Part shown: in pieces, positions 49,348 to 58,094 of the stretch
How the letters are laid out: each line of letters opens with the position of its first letter
Position numbering within the stretch: the stretch's first letter is position 1
From: Luteimonas terricola
Lineage (GTDB): Bacteria; Pseudomonadota; Gammaproteobacteria; Xanthomonadales; Xanthomonadaceae
Assembly (NCBI RefSeq): GCF_004352845.1
Contig: NZ_SJRX01000006.1
Span: 124,001-188,000, forward strand
Length of the DNA: 64,000 bases
Reading direction: 5' to 3'
Program-made: the position numbers and the translations under genes
Notes under the pieces: generated by a model
Database searches by the model: none
What the model saw: only the letters and a program-made list of their open reading frames with translations
What the model was told of the DNA's origin: nothing

Positions 49348-50676
49348 ATGGCCCCTGCATCCACCGCGCCCGAAGCATCCGCCGAAGCCGCCGCCATCGA
49401 CGCCATGGACCCGGTCGGCGCGGTCGAGGCGATCGACGCTGCGGCGCCGCTGATCACCAACGACATCGTCGTCTTCGGCCTGATCGCCGCCACGCTCGGT
49501 GCCATCTTCTGGCTCGCGTCCGGGCCGACGCCGTTCTGGAAGAAGTTCTTCGCCTGGGTGCCGGCGCTGCTGCTGTGCTACTTCGTGCCGGCCATCTACA
49601 ACACCGCGGGGCTGATCGATGGCGAAAGCAGCGCGCTGTACAACCCGATCGCCAGCCGCGTGCTGCTGCCCGCCGCACTGGTGCTGCTGACGCTGTCGAT
49701 CGATCTCAAGGGCATCCTCAAGCTGGGGCCGAAGCTCCTGTTCGTGTTCTGCGCGGGCACCTTGGGCATCGTGCTCGGCGCGATCGTCAGCTTCCAGCTG
49801 CTGGAGTGGTTCTGGCCGGCGGCCGTGGCCGGTGACACCTGGAAGGGCATGGTGGCGCTCGCTGGCAGCTGGATCGGTGGCGGCGCCAACATGGTCGCCA
49901 TGCGCGAGATCTACGGTGTCGACGCGACGCTGTTCGGGCAGTTCGCGGTGGTCGACGTGGCGATTGCGAGCACCTGGATGGCGGTGCTTCTTTTCCTGGC
50001 CAACCGGTCGCAGCAGATCGATGCGCGTGCCGGCGCCGATACGCGGGCCATCGACGAGATGCGGGCGCGCGTGTCGGCCTACGAGACGGCCAACGCGCGC
50101 GTGCCGACGCTCACCGACCTGATGGTGATCGTCGCGGTGGCGTTCGGCCTGGTGGGCCTGGCGCACGCGGTGGCGGACCCGGCCTCGGCGTGGTTCAAGG
50201 TCAACGTGACCTGGGCGGCGCAGTTCAGCCTCGATGCGCCCTTCGTCTGGGTGATCGTGCTCTCGACGTTCTCGGGCCTCCTGCTGAGCTTCACGCCGGT
50301 GCGGCGCCTGGAGAACGCGGGTGCGTCCAAGCTGGGCACGGTCTTCCTGTATTTCCTGATCGCCTGCATCGGCATGCAGATGGACTTCCTGAAGCTGGCC
50401 AATCGCCCTGAACTGCTTGCGATCGGCGTGCTGTGGATGGCGGTGCACGTCCTCGTGCTGTGGGCCGCGGCACGGCTGGTACGCGCGCCCTTGTTCTATA
50501 TCGCCATGGGCTCCCAGGGCAACATCGGTGCCGCGGCCTCGGCCCCGGTCGTGGCCGCGGCCTTCCATCCGACCCTGGCGCCGGTGGGCGTGTTGCTGGG
50601 CACGGTCGGCTATGCCACCGGCACGGTCATCGCGTACGGCCTTGGCCAGATCCTGCGGGTGATGGCGGGCGCCTGA
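49348..50676 (+). CDS. DUF819-family membrane protein
   Basis: A 442-residue polytopic inner-membrane protein. After a polar Ala/Glu-rich N terminus there are about ten to twelve hydrophobic segments, including VFGLIAATLGAIFWLASG, FFAWVPALLLCYFVPAIYN and WIGGGANMVAMREIYG. A later half has LLLSFTPVRRLENAGASKLGTVFLYFLIACIGMQMDF and ends FYIAMGSQGNIGAAASAPVVAAAFHPTLAPVGVLLGTVGYATGT. These are DUF819 (YjcL-like) hallmarks. The two-half arrangement resembles secondary transporters, but the substrate is not known. AGGAAC lies before ATG 49348. It converges on ybdD. Confidence 0.87.
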   Translation: MAPASTAPEASAEAAAIDAMDPVGAVEAIDAAAPLITNDIVVFGLIAATLGAIFWLASGPTPFWKKFFAWVPALLLCYFVPAIYNTAGLIDGESSALYNPIASRVLLPAALVLLTLSIDLKGILKLGPKLLFVFCAGTLGIVLGAIVSFQLLEWFWPAAVAGDTWKGMVALAGSWIGGGANMVAMREIYGVDATLFGQFAVVDVAIASTWMAVLLFLANRSQQIDARAGADTRAIDEMRARVSAYETANARVPTLTDLMVIVAVAFGLVGLAHAVADPASAWFKVNVTWAAQFSLDAPFVWVIVLSTFSGLLLSFTPVRRLENAGASKLGTVFLYFLIACIGMQMDFLKLANRPELLAIGVLWMAVHVLVLWAAARLVRAPLFYIAMGSQGNIGAAASAPVVAAAFHPTLAPVGVLLGTVGYATGTVIAYGLGQILRVMAGA

Positions 50677-50709
50677 GCGACTGCGCTGGTGCTGCCCGCG
50701 ATTGCGCGG

Positions 50710-50934
50710 TCAGCAGCAGCGGAACCCGCCACGCCCGCCGTAGCGGGCTTCCTGGCGCTCGCGGAAGAAGGTCGGGTAATCCATCGGCTCCCGGTCGGGG
50801 TGCTTCTCGAGGACGTGGCGGACGTAGTTGTCGTAGTCCGGGATCCCGCAGCACAGGCGCGCGGTCTGCAGGACCCTCCGCCACACACGCTTGTGCGTGG
50901 CGAAGTGGTCCAGCGTGACCAGCTGTCCTGCCAT
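50710..50934 (-). CDS. YbdD/YjiX small protein paired with CstA
   Basis: A 74-residue protein of the YbdD family: [52 protein letters not shown]. The GxPDYxxYxxH and [11 protein letters not shown] stretches are diagnostic. In Escherichia coli the YbdD-type partner acts with CstA/BtsT-like pyruvate carriers. Its ATG shares one base with the cstA stop (TGATG), so it is the second gene of that operon. The CC pairs at residues 28-29 and at the C terminus are notable. Confidence 0.92.
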   Translation of the reverse strand: MAGQLVTLDHFATHKRVWRRVLQTARLCCGIPDYDNYVRHVLEKHPDREPMDYPTFFRERQEARYGGRGGFRCC

Positions 50935-53009
50935 CAGAGCCAGACCTTCTGCTGCTCGGCCGTCAGTGCGACGTACGGCGTCTCACGATCGGTACGCGCG
51001 GGGTTGGCGCGCGCCTTGCGCACCGCGCCGACCGAGTAGAACAGCACCGCCAGCACAACGAACATGAAGAGCGCGGTCAGCCCGGCATTGACGTAGTTGT
51101 TGATCATGATCTGCTGCATGCCGCCGAAGTCCCTGGACGGGGCGATCAGTTCGCCGGCCGCGAGCGCGTCGCGGTACTTGTTGGCCTGGGCCAGGAAGCC
51201 CACGCCCGGATCACTGTCGAAGAGCTTGATCCAGCCGGCGCTGAGCGTGCACAGCAGCAGCCAGATGGTCGGTACGATCGACACCCAGGCGTAGCGCCCC
51301 TTCTTCATCTTGAACAGCACGACCGTGCACAGCATCAGCGCGATGCCCGCCAGCATCTGGTTGGCGATGCCGAACAGCGGCCACAGCATGTTGATGCCAC
51401 CCAGCGGGTCGTTCACGCCCTGGTAGAGGAAGTAGCCCCAGAGCGCCACGCAGCCGGCGGTGCCGACGAGGTTCGCGCCCCAGGATTCGGTCCTGCGCAT
51501 CACCGGCACGAAGTTGCCGAGCAGGTCCTGGAGCATGAAGCGCCCGGCGCGGGTGCCGGCGTCGACCGCGGTGAGGATGAACAGCGCCTCGAACAGGATC
51601 GCGAAGTGGTACCAGAAGGCCATCATGCCTTCGCCCGGGATCACCGCGTGGAAGATCTGCGCGATGCCCACCGCCAGCGTCGGCGCACCGCCGGCGCGCG
51701 AGATGATCGAGGCCTCGCCGACGTCCTCCGCGGTCTGGATCAGCACCTCGGGCGTGACCACGAAGCCCCAGCTCGACACCATCTCGGCGACGGCGGCCGG
51801 ATCGGTGCCGATCAGCGCCGCCGGGCTGTTCATGGCGAAGTACACGCCCGGGTCGATGATCGAGGCCGCGACCATGGCCATGATCGCCACGAACGATTCC
51901 ATCAGCATGCCGCCGTAGCCGAGGTAGGGCGCGTGGCGCTCGTTGGCCATCAGCTTGGGCGTGGTGCCCGAGGCGATCAGCGCGTGGAAGCCCGACACCG
52001 CGCCGCAGGCGATGGTGATGAACAGGAACGGGAACATCGAGCCCTTCCACACCGGCCCGGTGCCGTCGGTGAACTGGGTCAGCGCCGGCATGCGCAGCTC
52101 GGGCATCACGATCAGGATGCCGACCGCCAGGCCGAGGATGACGCCGATCTTCAGGAAGGTGGAGAGGTAGTCCCGCGGTGCGAGCAGCAGCCACACCGGC
52201 AGCACCGCGGCGACGAAGCCGTAGCCGATCAGCATCCAGGTGATCTGGGTGCCGGTGAAGGTGAAGGCCGGGCCCAGCGTGGGATGCGCGGCGACGTGGC
52301 CGCCGTACCAGATCGCCGCCATCAGCAGCACCAGGCCGATGACCGAGATCTCGCCGATCCTGCCGGGCCGGAGGTAGCGCATGTAGACGCCCATGAAGAT
52401 CGCGATCGGGATGGTCGCGATCACGGTGAACATGCCCCACGGACTCTCGGCCAGCGCCTTCACCACGATCATCGCCAGCACTGCGAGGATGATGATCATG
52501 ATCAGGAAGGCGCCGAACAGCGCGATGGTGCCCGGTACCTGGCCCATTTCCTCGCGCACCAGGTCGCCGAGCGAACGCGCGTCGCGGCGGCTGGAGACCA
52601 CCAGCACCATGAAGTCCTGCACCGCGCCGGCCAGGACCACGCCGACGATCAGCCACAGCGTGCCGGGCAGGTAGCCCATCTGCGCGGCCAGCACCGGGCC
52701 GACCAGGGGGCCGGCGCCGGCGATCGCGGCGAAGTGGTGGCCGAACAACACGTGCTTGTTCGTGGGGACGTAGTCGAGGCCGTCGTTGTTGATCATCGCC
52801 GGCGTGGCACGCGAAGCGTCCAGCTCGAACACCTTGTTGGCGATGAAGCGTGCGTAGAAGCGGTAGGCGACCAGGTAGATCGAGACGGCGGCGACCACGA
52901 TCCACAGCGCGTTGATCGGCTCGCCGCGGCGCAGGGCGATGGTTCCGAGGCAGAACGCTCCCAGCACGGCGAGTGCCGCCCAGGCCAGTTTTCCAGCGGC
53001 ACCTTTCAT
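50934..53009 (-). CDS. cstA: CstA-family carbon-starvation/pyruvate transporter
   Basis: A 691-residue polytopic membrane protein with about sixteen to eighteen helices. CstA hallmarks include [81 protein letters not shown] and [16 protein letters not shown]. The family imports peptides or pyruvate during starvation. I use ATG 53009 ([10 protein letters not shown]); the longer frame adds a charged leader that is unlikely. It is coupled to ybdD. The 93-base upstream gap has a possible TTGACC -35 but no convincing -10. Confidence 0.93.
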   Translation of the reverse strand: MKGAAGKLAWAALAVLGAFCLGTIALRRGEPINALWIVVAAVSIYLVAYRFYARFIANKVFELDASRATPAMINNDGLDYVPTNKHVLFGHHFAAIAGAGPLVGPVLAAQMGYLPGTLWLIVGVVLAGAVQDFMVLVVSSRRDARSLGDLVREEMGQVPGTIALFGAFLIMIIILAVLAMIVVKALAESPWGMFTVIATIPIAIFMGVYMRYLRPGRIGEISVIGLVLLMAAIWYGGHVAAHPTLGPAFTFTGTQITWMLIGYGFVAAVLPVWLLLAPRDYLSTFLKIGVILGLAVGILIVMPELRMPALTQFTDGTGPVWKGSMFPFLFITIACGAVSGFHALIASGTTPKLMANERHAPYLGYGGMLMESFVAIMAMVAASIIDPGVYFAMNSPAALIGTDPAAVAEMVSSWGFVVTPEVLIQTAEDVGEASIISRAGGAPTLAVGIAQIFHAVIPGEGMMAFWYHFAILFEALFILTAVDAGTRAGRFMLQDLLGNFVPVMRRTESWGANLVGTAGCVALWGYFLYQGVNDPLGGINMLWPLFGIANQMLAGIALMLCTVVLFKMKKGRYAWVSIVPTIWLLLCTLSAGWIKLFDSDPGVGFLAQANKYRDALAAGELIAPSRDFGGMQQIMINNYVNAGLTALFMFVVLAVLFYSVGAVRKARANPARTDRETPYVALTAEQQKVWL

Positions 53010-53102
53010 CACCCACACCCCACGTCGTCTTGTGAAGTGGGGAGAGTCTCGCTTGCGCCGGCGGTGGTCAATCCTATTGCGCCGCACAACGACCCTGGCC
53101 GG

Positions 53103-54320
53103 CTAAGACTTTGGTCTATGCCCCGGTCGCCACAGCACCGCGAGGAGGGCCGCCTGCAGCGGCAGCATCAACGCAAGCCAGTGCCCGTTGCGCTGGGACT
53201 GCAGCGGCATCCACAGCAGGAACGGCGCGATCAGCAGGCCCACGGCGACCACCGCCAGGGCCGCGCGGAACATCGGCCCCCCGTCGCGGCCGCGGCTGAT
53301 CCGCCAGGCTCCCGGCAGCAGCAGCAGGCACAGCGGGTTGAACAGCAGCAGGTTGTGGTTGGCCCAGCCGAAGCGGTGGGCTGTGCCCAGCCAGATGTAG
53401 AGCATCAGCGCACCGATGGCCGCGCAGAGCAGCCAGACGGGCTGCGCTGCGGTGGCAACGGCACGGGGCCGGTCGCGCTGCGACCAGGCCAGCGCCGCCA
53501 GCGCAAGCCCCGCCAGCAGCCAGGGCCACCAGGCCACGCGGCGCGGAACGGGCTCGGGCTCCAGCAAGTGTGGCAGCAGCGCTTCTTCGGCCACGACCAG
53601 GGGCCGTCCGTCGGCCAGGCGCACGTCGCGCAGGGACTGCGCCAGCCGCATCGGCACGAAGGCGTCCTCCCAGAGCGCGTTGGGGCGGTCGGACGCCGGG
53701 CCCAGGCCGAGGTCGAAACCCAGCGCCATCAGCCGGTCCGGGCGCGCCAGGCGCACGGCCTCGCTGCGGAAGGTGTTGCCCTGCGAGCGCCCCTGCAGGT
53801 GGCGGGCCAGCGCGCCGTCCAGCGCCGCGTCCAGCGCGTCGCGCACGCGGGTGCTGCAGTTGTCGAGGAAGTAGTCGTAGGGGTAGCTGGCGTTCTCGGG
53901 GCGCGCGTTCCAGGCCAGGCGTCCGGCGAGCTCCGTGGCTGCTGTTTCGTCGAGGTCGAGCCACTGGATGGAGACGCCGCGGCCGACGCTTTCGTAATAC
54001 GCAAGGTCCTGCGCCAGCGGCAGCACGGCGAGCCGGTACTCCATTTCGCCGCGCATGAAACGCTGGTGGAAGTCGGGTTCGTCGGGATCGAAGAAGCCGA
54101 AGTTGTAGGACAGCGGCGGGCCGGCGGCGGGGTCGTCGACCACGATCGCGTTGTGCCCGAAGCGCTCGAAGAAGATCTCGCCGGGCTGCATCGTGGCCAC
54201 GCCGATGCGCGGTGCGGCCAGTGCCGGCAGGCAGCAGGCCATGAGTGCCAGCAGCAGGCACAGCATGGCGGAGCGGCTCGGGCGCGCCGCGCGGTGCGTC
54301 ATCGCCAAGCGTGCAGTCAC
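53103..54320 (-). CDS. DUF4105 membrane protein (Lnb-like periplasmic domain)
   Basis: A 405-residue protein. A signal/TM at about 18-36 (LCLLLALMACCLPALA) is followed by a periplasmic DUF4105 domain with EIFFERFGHNAIVV, YNFGFFDPD and YDYFLDNCSTRVRDALDAAL. The His and Cys in these blocks are the conserved pair of the Lnb N-terminal-like papain-fold family. A C-terminal bundle of about five membrane helices follows from residue 265. Lnb-like proteins transfer acyl groups on lipoproteins in some Gram-positives, but the activity of DUF4105 proteins here is not shown. It follows corC by 3 bases, in the slot where lnt lies in many gammaproteobacteria. Confidence 0.8.
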   Translation of the reverse strand: MTARLAMTHRAARPSRSAMLCLLLALMACCLPALAAPRIGVATMQPGEIFFERFGHNAIVVDDPAAGPPLSYNFGFFDPDEPDFHQRFMRGEMEYRLAVLPLAQDLAYYESVGRGVSIQWLDLDETAATELAGRLAWNARPENASYPYDYFLDNCSTRVRDALDAALDGALARHLQGRSQGNTFRSEAVRLARPDRLMALGFDLGLGPASDRPNALWEDAFVPMRLAQSLRDVRLADGRPLVVAEEALLPHLLEPEPVPRRVAWWPWLLAGLALAALAWSQRDRPRAVATAAQPVWLLCAAIGALMLYIWLGTAHRFGWANHNLLLFNPLCLLLLPGAWRISRGRDGGPMFRAALAVVAVGLLIAPFLLWMPLQSQRNGHWLALMLPLQAALLAVLWRPGHRPKS

Positions 54321-54323
54321 GCG

Positions 54324-55202
54324 TCAGTCGCCATGGATCGACAGGTGCAGGGCGTGCAGCCGGCGCGCGTCGGCGCTGGCCACGCGGAACGTGAAGCGGC
54401 CGAGCGTGAGCTCCTCGCCGGCCTCGGGCAGGTGGCCGATGGCGGCGGTGACCAGGCCGCCGATGGTGTCGTACTCGTCGTCGTCGAAATCGGCGCTGAA
54501 GCGCTCGTTGAAGTCGTCGATCGGGGTCAGCGCGTCGACCACGTACTGGCCGTCGGCCTGGGCCGCGATCAGGGCCTCGGGATCCTCGGCGTCGTCGTGC
54601 TCGTCGTCGATCTCGCCGACGATCTCCTCCAGCACGTCCTCGATCGTGATCACGCCGGCGACGCCGCCGTACTCGTCGATCACGATCGCCATGTGGTTGC
54701 GCGACTGGCGGAATTCGCGCAGCAGCACGTTGAGCTTCTTCGACTCCGGGATCAGCACCGCCGGGCGCAGCAGCTCGTGGATCGAGCCGGGCCCGTTGTC
54801 TGCGACCACGCCGCGCAGCAGGTCCTTGGCCAGCAGGATGCCGAGGATCTCGTCCTTGTCCTCGCCGTGCACCGGGAAGCGCGAGTGGCCGGATTCGACC
54901 ACGTCCTTCATCAGCTCGATCAGGCGGGAGTCGACGGGCAGGGACACCATCTGCGAGCGCGGCACCATGACGTCGCCGACGGTCATGTCGGACACGGCAA
55001 TGGCGCCTTCCATCATCCGCAGGGTGTCGGCCTCGATCAGGCCGTCGGCCTGGGCGTCGCGCAACAGTTCGACCAGGTCGTCACGCGAACTGGGATCGCC
55101 GGAAATCGCCGAGCTCAGGCGATCCAGCCAGCTGCGCCGGCGTTCCGGGGGTTCCGGCACCGTGCCGTTGCCATTGCCACTACTACTGTCGTCTTCGGAC
55201 AT
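54324..55202 (-). CDS. corC: CorC/HlyC-type CBS-domain protein
   Basis: A 292-residue protein. Two CBS domains span about residues 68-190 (GDVMVPRSQMVSLPVDSRLIELMKDVVESGHSRFPVHGEDKDEILGILLAKDLLRG; then PESKKLNVLLREFRQSRNHMAIVIDEYGGVAGVITIEDVLEEIVGEIDDEHD). The C-terminal CorC_HlyC domain includes YDTIGGLVTAAIGHLPEAGEELTLG. It lacks the membrane domain of the YtfL/CNNM type, as in CorC. CorC is linked to magnesium/cobalt efflux and sits in the phoH-ybeY cluster in most proteobacteria. The Gly/Asn-rich N terminus is probably disordered. Start ATG 55202. Confidence 0.92.
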   Translation of the reverse strand: MSEDDSSSGNGNGTVPEPPERRRSWLDRLSSAISGDPSSRDDLVELLRDAQADGLIEADTLRMMEGAIAVSDMTVGDVMVPRSQMVSLPVDSRLIELMKDVVESGHSRFPVHGEDKDEILGILLAKDLLRGVVADNGPGSIHELLRPAVLIPESKKLNVLLREFRQSRNHMAIVIDEYGGVAGVITIEDVLEEIVGEIDDEHDDAEDPEALIAAQADGQYVVDALTPIDDFNERFSADFDDDEYDTIGGLVTAAIGHLPEAGEELTLGRFTFRVASADARRLHALHLSIHGD

Positions 55203-55260
55203 CTCGCTCGTATCGTCGCCCCGGGGGGTAGGGCGGCCGGGTGCAGTTTACCGCGTCCGT

Positions 55261-55749
55261 TCAGGCTGCGCGGTAGGGGTCGTCGATGCCCAGCCCGGCC
55301 AGGATGTCCCGCTCCAGCTGCTCCATGGCCTCGGCCTCGACGTCGTCGCCGTGGTCCCAGCCCAGCAGGTGCAGGGTGCCGTGGACGGTCAGGTGGGCGT
55401 AATGGGCCGCGAGCGGCTTGTCCTGCTCGCGGGCCTCCCGGGCGATGACCGGGGCGCAGAGCACCAGGTCGCCAAGCAGCGGCATGCGTACGCCCGGGGG
55501 CAGCTTGATGCCCTCGTCAAGCTCGGCGGGGAAGCTGAGCACGTTGGTGGCGTAGTCCATCCCCCGGTAGTGGCGGTTCAGGGCGCGGCCTTCCTTCGTA
55601 TCGACCAGGCGGATCGCGAGGTCGGCCTCCAGGATGCGGCCGGCCAGCGCCGCGGCCACCCACTTGCGGAAACTCACAGAGGCCGGCAGCCCGGCGCGGG
55701 GCAGGGCATAGCCGACGGACACGTCGAGGCGGACCGGACCCTTGGTCAT
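55261..55749 (-). CDS. ybeY: YbeY endoribonuclease
   Basis: A 162-residue metal-dependent RNase that matures 16S rRNA 3' ends and supports 70S quality control. The zinc site [11 protein letters not shown] is intact (His123, His127, His133), with the conserved Arg at [13 protein letters not shown] upstream. Length matches the family. The ATG at 55749 gives the usual N terminus; a longer frame runs back into phoH. Ten bases separate it from phoH, and 58 bases from corC. Confidence 0.94.
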   Translation of the reverse strand: MTKGPVRLDVSVGYALPRAGLPASVSFRKWVAAALAGRILEADLAIRLVDTKEGRALNRHYRGMDYATNVLSFPAELDEGIKLPPGVRMPLLGDLVLCAPVIAREAREQDKPLAAHYAHLTVHGTLHLLGWDHGDDVEAEAMEQLERDILAGLGIDDPYRAA

Positions 55750-55759
55750 GGCCCGGAGT

Positions 55760-56785
55760 CTACGCCGGTCCGCTGGACGCGTCCTGCGCGTCGCGGCGGT
55801 CATAGGCGTTGACGATGCGGGCCACCAGCGGGTGGCGGACCACGTCGCGCGATTCGAAGAAGGTGAAGCTCACGCCCTCGACGTCGTGCAGCACGTCCAG
55901 CGCGTCGCGCAGGCCCGACTTCACCTGCTTGGGCAGGTCGATCTGGGTGAGGTCGCCGGTCACCACCGCCGTGCTGCCGAAGCCGAGGCGGGTCAGGAAC
56001 ATCTTCATCTGCTCGATGGTGGTGTTCTGGGCCTCGTCGAGGATCACGTAGGCGTCGTTGAGCGTGCGTCCGCGCATATACGCCAGCGGCGCGATCTCGA
56101 TGACGTTCTTTTCCAGCAGGCGCAACACGGTCTCCACGCCCAGCATTTCGTACAGCGCGTCGTACAGCGGGCGCAGGTAGGGGTCGACCTTCTGCGACAG
56201 GTCGCCGGGCAGGAAGCCGAGCTTCTCGCCGGCCTCCACCGCCGGGCGTACCAGCACCAGCCGCTGCACCCGCGATTCGTTCAGGGCCTCGACCGCGCTG
56301 GCCACGGCCAGGAAGGTCTTGCCGGTGCCCGCCGGGCCGACGCCGAGATTGATGTCGTGGGTGGCGATGGCGTGCAGGTATTTCTGCTGGTTCGGCCCGC
56401 GGCCGCGGATGGTGCCGCGCTTGACGCGGATCGCGACTTCCTGCGGCACGAAGTCCGGGTCGGCGCGGCGCGCGGTGGTGGCGTGCCGGGTCGCTTCCTG
56501 GTCCTCGCGCGCGGCGCGGAAGGCGTTCAGGCGCAGGTGGATGGCATGGCCGTCGAAGGTTTCGGCGGCCGCCTCGCGGTACATGTCGCGCAGCAGGCGC
56601 TCGGCCTCGCCGACGCGCGCGGCATCTTCGCCGGTGACCCGGAAGACGTTGCCGCGATTGGCGATCTCGACGCCGAGCGCGAGCTCGATCTGGCGAAGGT
56701 GGCCGTCGAAGGGGCCGCTGAGGTTGGCCAGCCGTTCGGTGTCGGCGGGTTCGAGGCTGAAGTCGCGCTGGTGGGGGCTGGGCAT
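55760..56785 (-). CDS. phoH: PhoH-like ATPase
   Basis: A 341-residue PhoH-family P-loop protein, probably an RNA-linked ATPase/helicase partner of YbeY. An N-terminal KH-like region ([26 protein letters not shown]) precedes the Walker [12 protein letters not shown] (150-160) and Walker [10 protein letters not shown], with the conserved [34 protein letters not shown] and [12 protein letters not shown]. The start at 56785 is the ATG giving [27 protein letters not shown]; the longer frame runs into hairpin repeats. miaB, its usual upstream partner, is absent; instead there are two large stem-loop elements. Confidence 0.93.
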   Translation of the reverse strand: MPSPHQRDFSLEPADTERLANLSGPFDGHLRQIELALGVEIANRGNVFRVTGEDAARVGEAERLLRDMYREAAAETFDGHAIHLRLNAFRAAREDQEATRHATTARRADPDFVPQEVAIRVKRGTIRGRGPNQQKYLHAIATHDINLGVGPAGTGKTFLAVASAVEALNESRVQRLVLVRPAVEAGEKLGFLPGDLSQKVDPYLRPLYDALYEMLGVETVLRLLEKNVIEIAPLAYMRGRTLNDAYVILDEAQNTTIEQMKMFLTRLGFGSTAVVTGDLTQIDLPKQVKSGLRDALDVLHDVEGVSFTFFESRDVVRHPLVARIVNAYDRRDAQDASSGPA

Positions 56786-56882
56786 AGGTGGAGAAGGGTA
56801 GCGCGCCGCCCGTCCAGGGACCATGACCGCGGCACCGGGCCTGGTACTCGCTGAGGGAATGGCGCGCCATTGATACGCTCGG

Positions 56883-56984
56883 GCGCCGGGTGCCAAGGCC
56901 CTTGAGTGCTCATGTCCCCCGGCGCTGGCCTGCGGCCATCGCCTCCTCCTTTACTTCGCTCTCAAGGGCCTTGGCACCCGGTGC
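56883..56984 (+). repeat. Long stem-loop element A
   Basis: A perfect 21-bp stem (56886-56906 with 56961-56981), extendable to 24 pairs with one G-T wobble, encloses a 54-base loop. The loop holds CTCATGTCCCCCGGC near its start and GCCTCCTCCTT with ACTTC near its end. The same loop recurs, inverted, in element B 170 bases downstream, while the stem sequence is unrelated. It lies 98 bases upstream of phoH. The short frames that cross it are not coding. Confidence 0.85.
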
Positions 56985-57045
56985 GCAGCAGTACGCGGTG
57001 GCCCGGGAGCAAAGCCGGTATCCCGCGAACCCGCAGCAACGCCGA

Positions 57046-57154
57046 GCCCCGTCGTGGCCGGGAGGCCTTCGCGGGGAAGTCAAGGAGGAGGCATCCGCCG
57101 CCAGGCGGATGCCGGGGGACATGAGCCGCGAAGGCCTCCCGGCCGCGGCGGGGC
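57046..57154 (-). repeat. Long stem-loop element B (inverted relative to A)
   Basis: A perfect 19-bp stem (57056-57074 with 57126-57144) extends to 29 pairs if two T-G wobbles are allowed, closing a 51-base loop. On the minus strand the loop reads CTCATGTCCCCCGGC ... CCTGGCGGC ... GCCTCCTCCTT-g-ACTTC, matching the loop of element A. The stem arms differ from those of A yet pair completely, so structure appears to be conserved independently of stem sequence. Confidence 0.85.
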
Positions 57155-57229
57155 CCTCCAGGTCACGACGAAGCATGGCGAAGGAAGCAGACGCTCCTCG
57201 TCGAAACCGTTTCCCCGGAGATGGGAGAT

Positions 57230-57264
57230 GAACCAAAAAGAAACCCCGGCCTTGCGACCGGGGT
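57230..57264 (-). terminator. Rho-independent terminator of the Ax21-family gene
   Basis: Stem accccgg (57243-57249) with ccggggt (57258-57264), followed on the minus strand by TTTCTTTTTGG. It lies about 57 bases after the stop codon of the gene at 57322. Confidence 0.8.
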
Positions 57265-57321
57265 CGTGTCTCGCGGAGCGGGAGAGAGGTCGCGCCGCGA
57301 TTCAGGGGCTTGCCAAAGGAC

Positions 57322-57888
57322 TTACCAGGTGAAACGGGGGCCGACAAACCACTCGGTCACGTCGCCGTTGAACTTGACGTCGCCGTTGAGGCCCCAGTTC
57401 GGGCTGAAGCGGACGTTGGCGCCCAGGCGGCCATAGAAGTCGCCGTCGATGCCGCCGTCGTAGTCCTCGTAGCCGACCAGCGCGTAGCCGTCGAAGTTGT
57501 TGGCGAGCAGGCTGCGTGCGCCGACTTCGGTGCTCCAGCCGTCGAAGTCGAGGTCGTTGCCGAGCACGCGGCCGGCGTCGAGCTTCTGGTAGGCGACGCG
57601 CGCCAGCAGGTCGGTGCGCTGCGAGATCCCGAGGTTGTAGCCGAGGCCGATGCGGTACTGGTCGACGTCGATCCGGGTGTCGTCGATCTCCTGGCTGTTG
57701 AAACCGCCGAAGACGTGGAAATTGTCGTGGAAGGCGAACGAACCATTGGCGGCATAGCCGTCGGCGTCGACGTCGCCGTTGGAGGCCAGGTAGCCGGCTT
57801 CCAGGTAGTTGTAGGAGATGCCTTCGGCCGCATTCGCGGCGAGCGGCAGCGATGCCGCCAGTGCAATGGCGATCAGGGAACGCTTCAT
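57322..57888 (-). CDS. Ax21-family outer-membrane barrel protein
   Basis: A 188-residue protein with a signal peptide (MKRSLIAIALAASLPLAANA) and a series of amphipathic strands: GISYNYLEAGYLASNGDVDADGYAANGSFAF, HVFGGFNSQEIDDTRIDVDQYRIGLGYNLGI, RTDLLARVAYQKL, GYALVGYEDYDGG. It ends in FVGPRFTW with a C-terminal Trp, as in small outer-membrane barrels. The pattern and length match the Ax21 family of xanthomonads, whose proposed role as an immune elicitor was withdrawn; it is best regarded as an abundant outer-membrane or vesicle protein. GAGGA lies 11 bases before ATG 57888. A good terminator ends the single-gene unit. Confidence 0.85.
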   Translation of the reverse strand: MKRSLIAIALAASLPLAANAAEGISYNYLEAGYLASNGDVDADGYAANGSFAFHDNFHVFGGFNSQEIDDTRIDVDQYRIGLGYNLGISQRTDLLARVAYQKLDAGRVLGNDLDFDGWSTEVGARSLLANNFDGYALVGYEDYDGGIDGDFYGRLGANVRFSPNWGLNGDVKFNGDVTEWFVGPRFTW

Positions 57889-58094
57889 CGGGGGGAATCC
57901 TCTGTTTAGTTCTAGCTTTAGGGAGAGGACCGGCCACGGGGGCAGGGGAGGGAGAGAACCGATCGGGGAAATCGGATACCGCCCGTGGCCGGTGGATGCA
58001 TTCTCGCCAAGCGAAGGCAACGTGGCCTGAATATTGAACCCGGGGGTTCAGGAACTTTTTGCCCGAGGGGTGTACAGCCCGCGTCAGCCGTGCC

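Noticed and set aside
51606..55448. A 1,280-codon plus-strand open frame
   Set aside because: It is antisense to cstA, the DUF4105 gene and corC, all clearly real. No domain or start signal was found in it.
56890..57347. Small open frames across the stem-loop elements (for example 56890-57231 plus and 56910-57347 minus)
   Set aside because: They arise from inverted repeats; sense and antisense frames give similar peptides, and no ribosome site or signal supports translation.
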